The translations under genes were made by a program, and so were the position numbers. DNA of 64,000 bases from Calonectria ilicicola (lineage: Eukaryota > Ascomycota > Sordariomycetes > Hypocreales > Nectriaceae): NCBI GenBank assembly GCA_020809705.1, contig CP085828.1, positions 3,968,001-4,032,000 of the forward strand. The letters run 5' to 3'. Of this stretch, positions 55,826 through 64,000 are shown one piece after another. The notes below the pieces were generated by a model that did not search any database, was not told the DNA's origin, and saw nothing but the letters and a program-made list of their open reading frames with translations. The number at the start of each line of letters is the position of its first letter. Position 1 is the stretch's first letter.

Positions 55826-57222
55826 ATGACAGTGTCAACGCCTATGTCCTCTGCGGAAGCCGACTACAAATGCCAACATGACCGTGGTTGGCGACGCATC
55901 GTCCGCAATTTCACACCAGCGTAGGTTTTTTTTTACTACATTCCAGATCATAAGTAAAATATTAATACACAGTTGAAGCTGGTTTTCAGTGAACATGGGA
56001 ACCGGGATCGTGTCTATTCTATTGAACACCTTACCTTACAATGGCCGATGGCTCTATTACGTGTCCATCGTAATATTTTGTCTGAATGTGCTATACTTTA
56101 TGATCTTTCTCTCCATAACGATCTTGCGATACAGCCTATATCCTGAAGTTTTTAGGGTCATGGTTGTGCACCCTGCCCAATCTATGTTTCTTGGCACGTT
56201 TCCCATGGGTTTAGCGACAATTATTAATATGATTTGTTTTGTGTGTGTACCCGCTTGGGGTAGCGGAATGGCCTACTTTGCTTGGGCTTTGTGGATAATC
56301 GATGCCATCGTGTCAATCATCACAGCATTGGCAATCCCTTTCATCGTGTAAGCCTCCAGACTCCTCCTGACTTGGTGGGGAGTCAAATGCTAATTTGAGT
56401 GGATAGTATGACCCGTAAGAATAAGATGGAGCTGGAGTCAATGACAGCAGGGTGGCTTTTACCTGTGGTGGCATGTGTTGTCGCGGCAGCATCGGGTGGC
56501 ATAGTGGCGGACACTCTTCCTCATCCGCAATGTGCTTTGGCGACGATAATTATTAGTTATGTTCTCTGGGGTATCGGAGTGCCGCTTGCCTTGATGATAA
56601 TTGTCATTTACTTGCAACGTTTAATGTTGCATAAACTTCCACCAAAGGCTGTACTTGTCAGCGTATTTCTTCCCTTGGGTCCCCTTGGCCAAGGAGGCTT
56701 CGGGTAAGTTGTTCTCTGCAGGCCGGCAACTTGAAAACTAACAAAATTTGGAATAGAATCCAAAAGCTTGGAGAAGTAAGTAAGACTGTATTTTCCGTCA
56801 CTGGATCATTGCAGCCTTCAGCAGGGGATGCGTTATATAACCTAGGCTTCTTTTTGGGCCTTATTATGTGGGCGTTTGGATTAGTCTGGCTTGTATTTGC
56901 TGTGGCTTCGCTGGCATATTCAAGACGCTTCCCATTCAATTTAACGTAGTAGGCATTCACATTCCCACTAGGCGTATACGCCACTTGCACATGTCAATTA
57001 GGCAGGGAACTCCCATCAACCTTCTTCGACGTCGTGGGAAGTGTAAGTCAAAATGACAGACCCAATCAATTCAGTGCAAAAGCTGACATGAACCAGATCC
57101 TTTCAGTTGCAGTGTTGCTGATGTGGATACTAGTGAGTACCCTTACGTGGAAAGGCGTGATCAAAGGTGATATATTCGTAGCACCATGTCTAAAGGATCT
57201 TTCGGTTGGCAGTAGATCGTAA
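55826..57222 (+). CDS. ssu1: SSU1-like sulfite efflux pump (TDT family) with two tandem in-frame TAG codons
   Basis: Five exons: 55826-55920, 55979-56347, 56407-56703, 56757-57042 and 57097-57222, 391 codons with the terminal stop. GWRRIVRNFTPAWFSVNMGT, then GIVSILLNTLPYNGRWLYY, VHPAQSMFLGTFPMGL, LPPKAVLVSVFLPLGPLGQG, FTFPLGVYA, RELPSTFF and FVAPCLKDL identify the tellurite-resistance/dicarboxylate transporter family, SSU1 branch, with about ten membrane helices. These pumps export sulfite at the plasma membrane. Codons 318 and 319 (56947-56952) are TAG TAG; in my knowledge of the family this spot reads N-[ML]-x-W-W-x-F-T-F-P-L-G. The frame is open before and after, all splice phases fit, and the conserved C-terminus follows. 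Either A-to-I mRNA editing restores Trp-Trp, or the gene is a very recent pseudogene truncated after 317 residues. Confidence 0.85.
56947..56952 (+). other. Tandem TAG TAG at conserved Trp-Trp: candidate mRNA editing site
   Basis: Two consecutive in-frame TAG codons inside exon 4 of the SSU1-like gene. A single A-to-G reading change in each would give TGG TGG. Both adenines have a 5' T and a 3' G, the preferred context reported for sexual-stage A-to-I editing in Fusarium and Neurospora. Confidence 0.55.
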
Positions 57223-57427
57223 TATGGGGATACAAAGGAGGAAAGCTAGTCATACAAAGATCAAAGACCATCAAGATGTTATTCTACCTTTATACAGTCT
57301 GTGATAAACCCCTAACCTTTTATTCTCACCAAAATGCTTCAAAGTAAACGGCTGGCTACATAGTGATGTAGAAAACCACAATCATAATCCGTAGGGCAAG
57401 CTTTTTTGGGCCAACTTCAATACAATT

Positions 57428-60400
57428 TCATTCGGACCTCCGAACTCGAAAGCCCAACCAAGGCACCCGACTTCTTAGCGCGAGAGAGCTTGTAACAACA
57501 GAAATACTACTCAGCGCCATTGCCAAACTGGCCCACACGGGGTCAAGTCGCACATGGCTGCCATGGCTCACGATGGGGTACAGGCACCCTGCTGCAACGG
57601 GGATAGCGATGCAGTTGTACACAAGGGCCCACCCGAAATTGAACTTGATCCGCCGAAACACGGCCCGCGACAAGTCCAGTAGGACGACAACGCTATGAAG
57701 GTCTGAGTTGAGTAGAACAAAGTCAGCGCTGCTGATTGCCACGTCTGAGCCGGAGCCGATTGCGATGCCTACATCGGCTTTTGTGAGTGCAGGGGAGTCA
57801 TTGATGCCGTCACCAACCATGGCGATTGTAGCGCGGCGGGTAGTGGACTCAGAGTCAACGCCAATGCGTGCCTTTAAAGTGGACTGCAAATAAGTGATTT
57901 TCTCGGCCTTTTGTGTAGGTAATACGCCGGCGATGACATTCTCAGGATTAATGCCCACCTGGACGGCGATAGCTGCGGCTGTAGTCGGATTGTCGCCTGA
58001 CAGGAGCCAGACAGCGGCACCGCGGGTTCGCAAGGCGCGTACAATGGCGGATGCTTCGGGGCGAATGGGATCGGAGATGGACAATGCTGCCGCGAGTGTG
58101 TATGGAGGCGCGGCATCATCGGGCAACGCGGATACGGTCTTGATTGCGACCAGAGCTATGGATTTTGCTTCTGTCTTCCATTTTTGGACAAGGGCGGCGA
58201 CGTTAGGCGAAATTTGCACTGAGAAGTCGACCATAAGGGCTTCGTTGCCGACAATCAGCTCCAAGGAAGAAGACTGAGCTGTTGAATCGGTGTATGTCGC
58301 TTTCATACCTTTGCCGGGAATTTCCTCAAGGTCGCCAATGTCTACGCTCTCGGAAGTTTTGGATGCGCAGAACGAGACGATGGCTTTTGCAATTGGGTGC
58401 GTGCTGTTTTCTTCTACTTTTTTCAGGGTTGCAAGGAAGCGCGCTTCGTCAACATGCTGCCCAAGGTGAATTTTAGAGTCCGTAATACTGGGCTCGCCTC
58501 CCATGGTGAGGGTGCCTGTCTTGTCAAAGACGACGCAGTCAACCTTGCTTGCCCTCTCAAATGCCTCGCCACCTCCCTTCGCCAGGATGCCGTGCTTCGC
58601 AGCCAGTCCGCCGCCAACGAAGATGGCAGTTGGCGCTGCAAGGGCCAGACCACATGGACAGGCAACGACGAAAACGGCGGTAGCAAACTGTAGCGACCAT
58701 GCGACCCAGCCTCCCGAGCTTACATCCAGCCAGTCCGAGGGGATTCTGCCGCTAAGACCAAGAGACATCCAGATGAGCCATGTAAGAATGGCGATTAGAG
58801 TGATAATGGGGACGAAGTAAGTTGTCATCACATCTGCTATCTGCTCCATAGGTGCACGTTTTGTCTGTCCTTCTCGGACGATGCCGACAATCTGGTCCAA
58901 TAGCGATTTGCCAGCGGTACCAGTGATCCGTACCAATATTGGAGACTGTATATTCACCGTTCCCGAGAAGACTTCCTCACCAACGCTCTTCCTCACCGGT
59001 CGCGATTCGCCTGTGAGACTTGACTCGTCGAAGCTGCTCTCTCCTTGGATGACGATACCGTCTGCTGGTGGAGACGCGCCGGTTGGCACGCGCACTACAT
59101 CGCCAAAGTCTAGCAAATCAGCCTGGACGACAATGTCCTCCTCTTTTTCGGTTCCAAGGCGCTCAACCAACGTAGCGGTTGTGGGGCGCAATTCCCTGAG
59201 CATTTCCACCGCGTCGCCAGTGCGGGCCTTGCTGAATGATTCGATCAATCTTCCGACAAGTATGAAGAATGTCAGGAATACAACGGAGTCAAAGTAAAAA
59301 TTGGAGTTGTCAACATGAAGTGGTCGATGGACGCCTGCTGCGATCAACTGGGCGACAGAAGAGACGTAGGCGATGGTAGTACCCAGGGACATTAGCGTGT
59401 TCATGCTACCAAACCGATAGAATCTTTGCAAGACTGGCGTCCTGCTACCATGTTGCCACAAGACTTTTATCTCTTTGAGGGCCTTGGTGTGGAAAACATC
59501 AGCCGCAAAGAAATACACCGGTGTCGCCAGAATGAACATGGATATTTGGGCACGGCTAATGCCCGACGTCCACGGTGCCATGAGATATTCCTTTGAGCTA
59601 TTACTGTTTGGTATGAGGCTCATGTAGACAATTCCAATGATAAATGTCGGGATACAAATGATTCCAGTCAAGACAACTCGGTAGATAAGTTGCAGTTGAT
59701 GCTGGCGCAATATTTGTTTTGATCGCTCTTCGAGAGTTGGTGGGTAGTATATGGAAGCAGTGAGTGCCGGATCGCCTGCCTCGATGGCAGCGAGGATCTG
59801 TCGCACCGTGAATGCGGGAGCCTCTGGAATGTAGCTCACCTTTACTATTCCACGTTGCGCAGACGATTCACTGACAATTTTAATTTCACGCCTGAAACCC
59901 GCAAGACTTCTTGCTACCCGGTCAGGACAGCGTTCACAGTAGATACCCTGCAGCTGAATTTCGACAGTTCTCTCTTCTGTGAGCGCTTTTTCCTCATCCA
60001 GGTTGACGAGCGTATCAATAGTCGCCTCATATCCCATATCCTCAATAGCTTCAACGACTTCGCCAACTTTACCCTCATCAAGGAGCTCAACAGTGGCGCT
60101 GTTGGTGATGAGGCTGACAACCACTTTAGATACACAGTCTTTCTTGTTCAATTCATCCGTGATAGCGTTAACGCAGACAGCGCAGGTCATGCCTCCAACG
60201 GCTAGGGTAGCTCTCTGTCTTGCTCTAGTGGTCATTTTGTCGCCTTCACTTGGAATGGAACTTTTGCTGTGCATCTTGACGGGATGGCTAGCGTTGCCCG
60301 TTTTGCTCAATAGCGTTGAAGAGGAAGGATGAAAGGGGACTGTTGTCTCAAGGATTTGCTTTTTATCAGTATCATAAGACTTGGCTGCGCGACATTTCTC

Positions 60401-60844
60401 GCAGTTCTGAAAATGGACTTTGGCCTGACGATGTTGAGATGCGGGGGTTTTGCTACTCCCATCAGAAGAAGTAATCCATGAGACCAAGGCGGACACTGGG
60501 CGGGATAATTCTGTGGGGTTTCTTTCATCTGAGGTCCCGCCGATGGCAGGTGTGATTTGGCTATCGGGAACATGACCAGAAGATGTATTTACAGCACATA
60601 CTTCAAAACCAGCTTCCTCTAGGGCGGTCTCCATATCTCCAATGCTCGTGTCAGGGCCGTGTTCGACTATAACCACAGAAGTTACAAGGTTTGGTGAGAC
60701 CCATTTAACATGATAGGCACCCGAACCCTGCAGGGTCTCTTTTATGGTACTGACGCAAGTAGAGCAATGAAGATTAGAAAGAAGAAACGAGGTGGTGATG
60801 GCGTCGGAACGACGGCTAGGTAAGAGGGGCGGAGGGGGAGCCAT
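57428..60844 (-). CDS. Copper-transporting P1B-type ATPase (Ccc2/CrpA-like)
   Basis: Single exon, 1138 residues. The N-terminus has three heavy-metal-associated domains: LHCSTC (C27, C30), GGMTCAVC (near residue 220) and a divergent IYCERC (near 305). Membrane helices surround the ion-path motif CPC in VVACPCGLAL (near 727). Further hallmarks are TGES in the actuator loop, DKTGTLT with the phosphorylated aspartate near 774, HPIAKAIV with the nucleotide-binding HP, and GDGINDSPAL. The CPC motif and CxxC domains mark it as a Cu(I) exporter. Ccc2-type pumps load copper into secretory enzymes and CrpA-type pumps detoxify copper at the cell surface; with three N-terminal domains either is possible. 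It converges on the SSU1-like gene, with 205 nt between stops. Confidence 0.93.
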   Translation of the reverse strand: MAPPPPLLPSRRSDAITTSFLLSNLHCSTCVSTIKETLQGSGAYHVKWVSPNLVTSVVIVEHGPDTSIGDMETALEEAGFEVCAVNTSSGHVPDSQITPAIGGTSDERNPTELSRPVSALVSWITSSDGSSKTPASQHRQAKVHFQNCEKCRAAKSYDTDKKQILETTVPFHPSSSTLLSKTGNASHPVKMHSKSSIPSEGDKMTTRARQRATLAVGGMTCAVCVNAITDELNKKDCVSKVVVSLITNSATVELLDEGKVGEVVEAIEDMGYEATIDTLVNLDEEKALTEERTVEIQLQGIYCERCPDRVARSLAGFRREIKIVSESSAQRGIVKVSYIPEAPAFTVRQILAAIEAGDPALTASIYYPPTLEERSKQILRQHQLQLIYRVVLTGIICIPTFIIGIVYMSLIPNSNSSKEYLMAPWTSGISRAQISMFILATPVYFFAADVFHTKALKEIKVLWQHGSRTPVLQRFYRFGSMNTLMSLGTTIAYVSSVAQLIAAGVHRPLHVDNSNFYFDSVVFLTFFILVGRLIESFSKARTGDAVEMLRELRPTTATLVERLGTEKEEDIVVQADLLDFGDVVRVPTGASPPADGIVIQGESSFDESSLTGESRPVRKSVGEEVFSGTVNIQSPILVRITGTAGKSLLDQIVGIVREGQTKRAPMEQIADVMTTYFVPIITLIAILTWLIWMSLGLSGRIPSDWLDVSSGGWVAWSLQFATAVFVVACPCGLALAAPTAIFVGGGLAAKHGILAKGGGEAFERASKVDCVVFDKTGTLTMGGEPSITDSKIHLGQHVDEARFLATLKKVEENSTHPIAKAIVSFCASKTSESVDIGDLEEIPGKGMKATYTDSTAQSSSLELIVGNEALMVDFSVQISPNVAALVQKWKTEAKSIALVAIKTVSALPDDAAPPYTLAAALSISDPIRPEASAIVRALRTRGAAVWLLSGDNPTTAAAIAVQVGINPENVIAGVLPTQKAEKITYLQSTLKARIGVDSESTTRRATIAMVGDGINDSPALTKADVGIAIGSGSDVAISSADFVLLNSDLHSVVVLLDLSRAVFRRIKFNFGWALVYNCIAIPVAAGCLYPIVSHGSHVRLDPVWASLAMALSSISVVTSSLALRSRVPWLGFRVRRSE

Positions 60845-61581
60845 ATTAGGATATAATTGACCTTCAGATCCAGGTCAGAAGAATGCTGTCGAGCTGCGTA
60901 TTTTCGTTGCTTCAGAGGGCGGGCCTCTGCACGTAATATGAATATTATTACCGCGTTTTGCAGCATGCGCATACGCTACTACAAGTCGTCGAAATCTCCC
61001 GTCTAAACAGTGAAGTATTGACACGGGAGGCTCTAAAGGGATGAGAGGTAGAATGGGATTAATGCTAAATCTAAATCGACCTGCAGACGCTCAACTCCCT
61101 GCCAAACGAACCGACTTGAGCATGTTTGAGGCATTTTGATAATCAGCGATCGGCCTAGTCAAACCATGTTTACCAATGAACTCTTGCGTTCGGATATGCG
61201 GCAAGCAAGCGCAAAGTTATGTACGTCAACTGAATAAAGGTGTGGCTGAGGAAACGGTGGGGCTGGGTGTTTGGATACGTGTGGCGAAATACGGCCACGA
61301 CTCAGTTTGGGTCATGAAATGGATAACCTCCATGATGCAGATGAAAGCCTTGCACGAATCACAAATTATTTCATTAATAGTGACTCCAATAATGTCCGCG
61401 AAGACAAATACGGGGAAGGTTGTGAGAAAATGGCCCACCATGCTTCCAAATTTATACCTTGACATCATCAAACATGCGCCTTGAGCTCCAGAGATCGACC
61501 TTTTCCCCTTAATCCTCTCACTCCACACCAAACTCCCACTCTGATCTTTAAAGACCATTTTTATTGTTACCAAAATTGTTT
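60845..61581. other. Upstream region of the copper ATPase gene
   Basis: Contains the promoter of the ATPase and the 3' flank of the MYND gene. A plus-strand open frame at 61176-61484 has no recognisable domain and is not called. Confidence 0.4.
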
Positions 61582-62364
61582 TTAGACATTTAAAGTCCAA
61601 GCCTCGGAGAGGGGTACACATATGGCCTTGTGCTTGGTCATGTTCTGTCGCTGGCAATCCTGCAATCTCATACATTAGCATCTTTTTACCTAACGAGGAG
61701 TGAGGGGCAATGTACCCTGGAGCAATACCAGGCACGCTTGCAACGAGCACATTCCATAGGCACGAAGCCAAGATCATCTTCAACCTTTCCACAGTTGAAG
61801 CAGCTCGGCTCCTGGTAGTTGCGTGGAGTACCTGCAGTATAGTTGTCCAGAGCAGCGAGGAACTGGGCTTTTCCAGGGGCACGGAATCCTTTATCAAAGA
61901 TGGGAAGGGCAAAACTGTGGTCGCAATTTATCTGGGGGACTAGGTCGCGGAGATGCTGCATGTCGTAGGGTTTGATCTTGGCACCAGCACGCATCAAAAG
62001 GACGCCGACAAGAATGACGCGGTATTTGCCTTCCCATTGGTTCTCTTGGGCGCGATGGGTGACAAAAAGACGGTCTCCGAGACCAGAATCAAGGACGGCG
62101 CGCATGCGAGCGACTCTTTCGGCAAGTTTGACCTGGTATTCATCGGTCTTGTAGAGCTGGCGGTTGGCCTCTGGAGCGAGCATGTCGCTTTGGTGAATCA
62201 TTAGGCCCAGGTAAAGCGGAAAATCCTTAAATGTGTTGCCGAGATCGCAGGCAATGTTGATGTCTTGGTCGCCTTCGAAAAGACCTGCAAGGAAAGGCCC
62301 AATTAGTTGCTGCAGTCCCGGTGAGGGAGTCGTCAACGAGCTTACGGTGTCCCCAGCGACCCAT
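61582..62364 (-). CDS. MYND-type zinc-finger protein
   Basis: Three exons: 62364-62346, 62284-61716 and 61659-61582, giving 221 residues. The first exon is only 19 nt (MGRWGH plus one base), and the start is followed by LFEGDQDINIACDLG. The middle is helical with no known domain. The C-terminus is a full MYND finger whose ligands are split by the last intron: C168, C171, C185, C188, C194, C198, H206 and C210, with AWYCSRDCQ at the core. MYND fingers mediate protein contacts; the role of this fungal type is unknown. Reading the second exon alone would truncate the finger; the last intron (56 nt) restores the missing C/H ligands. Confidence 0.85.
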
Positions 62365-62384
62365 GATGATGATGATGATGATGG
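62362..62384. repeat. (CAT)n repeat abutting the MYND gene start codon
   Basis: On the minus strand about seven CAT/ATC triplets lead directly into the ATG at 62364, so the start codon is part of the repeat's last unit. Length changes would alter only the 5' leader. Confidence 0.7.
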
Positions 62385-62676
62385 GCGAGTGTGTTTGGGA
62401 GGGAGTCGCCGCTTCGAAGAAGTAGAAAAAGACACAGAAGTTATGTCAATGAGGCCGAGAATGAAATATTGTGGAAGGGGAAAGGAAACGAAAAAAAGAA
62501 AAGAGGGAAGAGGAACGGACGTGTCACCTGTGTTTCCCCATCGTGGGTTGTACTGGCCACAACCGTCGCACAACTGGTACACCACCGTTACACAGCCGTA
62601 TCCTGGCGGATGAATGAATAGAAAATGAAGCCATTGATTGATTAAAGCTTTGCTTGCTCATCTCCTTGCGATAAAA
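62385..62676. other. Spacer between MYND gene and alcohol dehydrogenase
   Basis: About 290 nt of promoter and 3' flank between two minus-strand genes. No gene seen. Confidence 0.4.
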
Positions 62677-63952
62677 CTAGGAATTAAAGTCAATTACACA
62701 ACGCCCTGCCACTTTCCCAGTCCGCAACAACTCCACAGCCTCTGGCAAGCGATCAATGGGAAACACCTCGTAGACAGGCTTCAGCAGCCCACGCGCCGCA
62801 AATGCTAGTGCATCATCCGTGTCCTTCAAAGAGCCCGTAAGCGTGCCAATGACCTTCAGATTGCGTACAATCAGGAACAGCGGGTCGTCTCCAGCAAAAG
62901 CCTTGCCGTACGGGGGCATCCCAATGCACATAATCTTGCCGCCAACACACGCCATCTTGGTAGCCAGTGCATACGCAGCAGGCGACGAAGCCGTCACAAA
63001 GACGCCGTTGACTCCATCACCGCCCGTGATTTGTTTCACCTCTTCAGCCAGGTCCTTAGTCTGCGAGAAGTCGACAAATGCTTCGCAGCCAAGGTCCATG
63101 CAGAGACTCCGCTTGTCGTCCCCGGCGTCGATCCCCACAACCCTTAATCCCATGGCCTTGGCCAGTTGAACACCCATGTGTCCAACCCCCCCGCCTGCGC
63201 CAACAAATGCGGCCCACTCCCCAGGACGTAGCCCCGAATCGACAAGCTAGCCATTTGATTCGCATGAGAATTGACATATCAGTTGTGTTGTAGCTAGTTG
63301 AATGCTTACAGATCTGTAAATCGTTGACCCGCTGCACATGATTGGTCCCGCGACAAAGTCATTCACGCCGTTGGGAATCGGAGAAGCATAGCTTGCAGGG
63401 CTGACTATGTATTGCTGATAGGTACCTAATGATTTAATTAATTTCTTCGTTAATGAAAAAAAAGAAATTAGCCGATTTTTGAGGGCTGACGTACCAGGAA
63501 CCTTGAGACCTGTCGGGATGGCTTTTGGGCAATGGCATTCCAAACGATCCCAGCACAACCGACAGGACATGCATGCACTCCACGTCGGCTTGATGCCAGC
63601 GCGATCACCAATCTTCCAATTCTTGACTTGGCTGCCTATCTTGACAACAATCCCGGCTCCTTCATGGCCAGGGGACTTGACCCCATAGTCTCCCATCCGA
63701 GGTAAGGGCAGATCCTCGAGCATGTAATGAAGGTCACTGTAACAAACACCAGTGGTATTCAATCGTATTAAAATCTCATCTGCACCTGTTGTTGAGCCCG
63801 TCAGCATGATATCCACTGATCGTGGGGAAAGGACATGGGGGCCTGCCTGGCTCAGGGACTGGGACCTCCTGGACCTCCACCTGAAAGTCTGAGCCATGTC
63901 TAGTCACAACTCCAGCCTTGCAAGTCGCGGGGATAGTAGAGAGAATTGCCAT
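62677..63952 (-). CDS. Zinc-dependent alcohol dehydrogenase (MDR family)
   Basis: Four exons: 63952-63847, 63785-63495, 63425-63310 and 63246-62677, giving 360 residues. Catalytic zinc ligands are seen in GVCYSDLHY and GHEGAG; the structural zinc lobe is C-x2-C-x2-C-x7-C (CMSCRLCWDRLECHC). The Rossmann fold has GAGGGVGHMG, and GIDAGDDKR suggests NAD(H) preference through the aspartate. This is the tetrameric yeast-Adh1-like group that interconverts primary alcohols and aldehydes. Intron 1 appears to be GC..AG (donor GCAGGC at 63846, acceptor CAG at 63786, branch CTGAC); it gives the expected PEPG-ADEILIRL junction in phase, whereas no good GT donor does. The gene lies within the window with its start 48 nt from the edge. 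Confidence 0.88.
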
Positions 63953-64000
63953 TTTACTTCAATTCTGGCAATGCAGAAAGGAACAGCCAACTGAAGTTGC

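Noticed and set aside
55826..57222. Explaining the TAG TAG by an extra intron
   Set aside because: A donor at GTAGTA (56946) would need an acceptor that removes the conserved FTFPLGVYA helix or shifts phase; the uninterrupted exon keeps phase and all family motifs.

Overview
The window is nuclear DNA of a filamentous ascomycete. Genes are dense and interrupted by short introns (mostly 48-110 nt) with GT..AG ends and CTRAC-like branch sites. Products are typical of Sordariomycetes: Prp4 kinase, Tma7, TFIIIC WD40 subunit, NACHT-ankyrin NLR, GH71 mutanase, SSU1-type sulfite pump, DUF6594 protein. A hypocrealean origin, possibly Trichoderma-like, is my best guess from gene content; nothing in the sequence proves genus. 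I saw no rRNA, no CRISPR array, no convincing tRNA and no intact transposon. Coordinates for spliced genes span start codon to stop codon; exons are listed in each entry and were checked by eye so that exon lengths sum to a multiple of three.

Layout. (1) 1-15.6 kb is gene-poor: a Ran1/Sks1-like protein kinase (2.3-3.9 kb, minus), then about 11 kb of non-coding, microsatellite-bearing DNA holding one small secreted cysteine-rich protein gene (10.8-11.2 kb). (2) 15.6-24.3 kb is a compact housekeeping block: prp4 kinase (minus), tma7 (plus), an IZH/PAQR membrane protein (plus) and a TFIIIC WD40 subunit (minus). (3) 24.7-46 kb is accessory in character: a six-exon NACHT-ankyrin NLR, GH27 alpha-galactosidase, maltose-acetyltransferase-like enzyme, DUF1772 membrane protein, DUF6594 membrane protein, two paralogous mini-genes for an SH3-like domain, a caspase-fold peptidase (C14) and an ankyrin protein with an NLR-type N-terminal domain. 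(4) 47.6-64 kb holds a GH71 alpha-1,3-glucanase with a C-terminal cysteine-rich glucan-binding module, a Zn2Cys6 regulator, cystathionine gamma-lyase, an SSU1-like sulfite exporter, a copper P1B-ATPase, a MYND zinc-finger protein and an MDR alcohol dehydrogenase.

How genes may work together (inference): the NLR, the caspase-like peptidase and the ankyrin/HeLo-like protein look like parts of fungal self/non-self recognition and regulated cell death. Cystathionine gamma-lyase next to an SSU1-type pump suggests sulfur amino acid breakdown coupled to sulfite export.

The most striking observation is in the SSU1-like gene. Its reading frame is intact across five exons except for two tandem TAG codons (56947-56952) exactly where the family has two adjacent tryptophans. 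TAG to TGG is what sexual-stage A-to-I mRNA editing does in Sordariomycetes, and a tandem UAG UAG is known from the Fusarium graminearum PUK1 gene. This is therefore a candidate editing-restored gene rather than an ordinary pseudogene.
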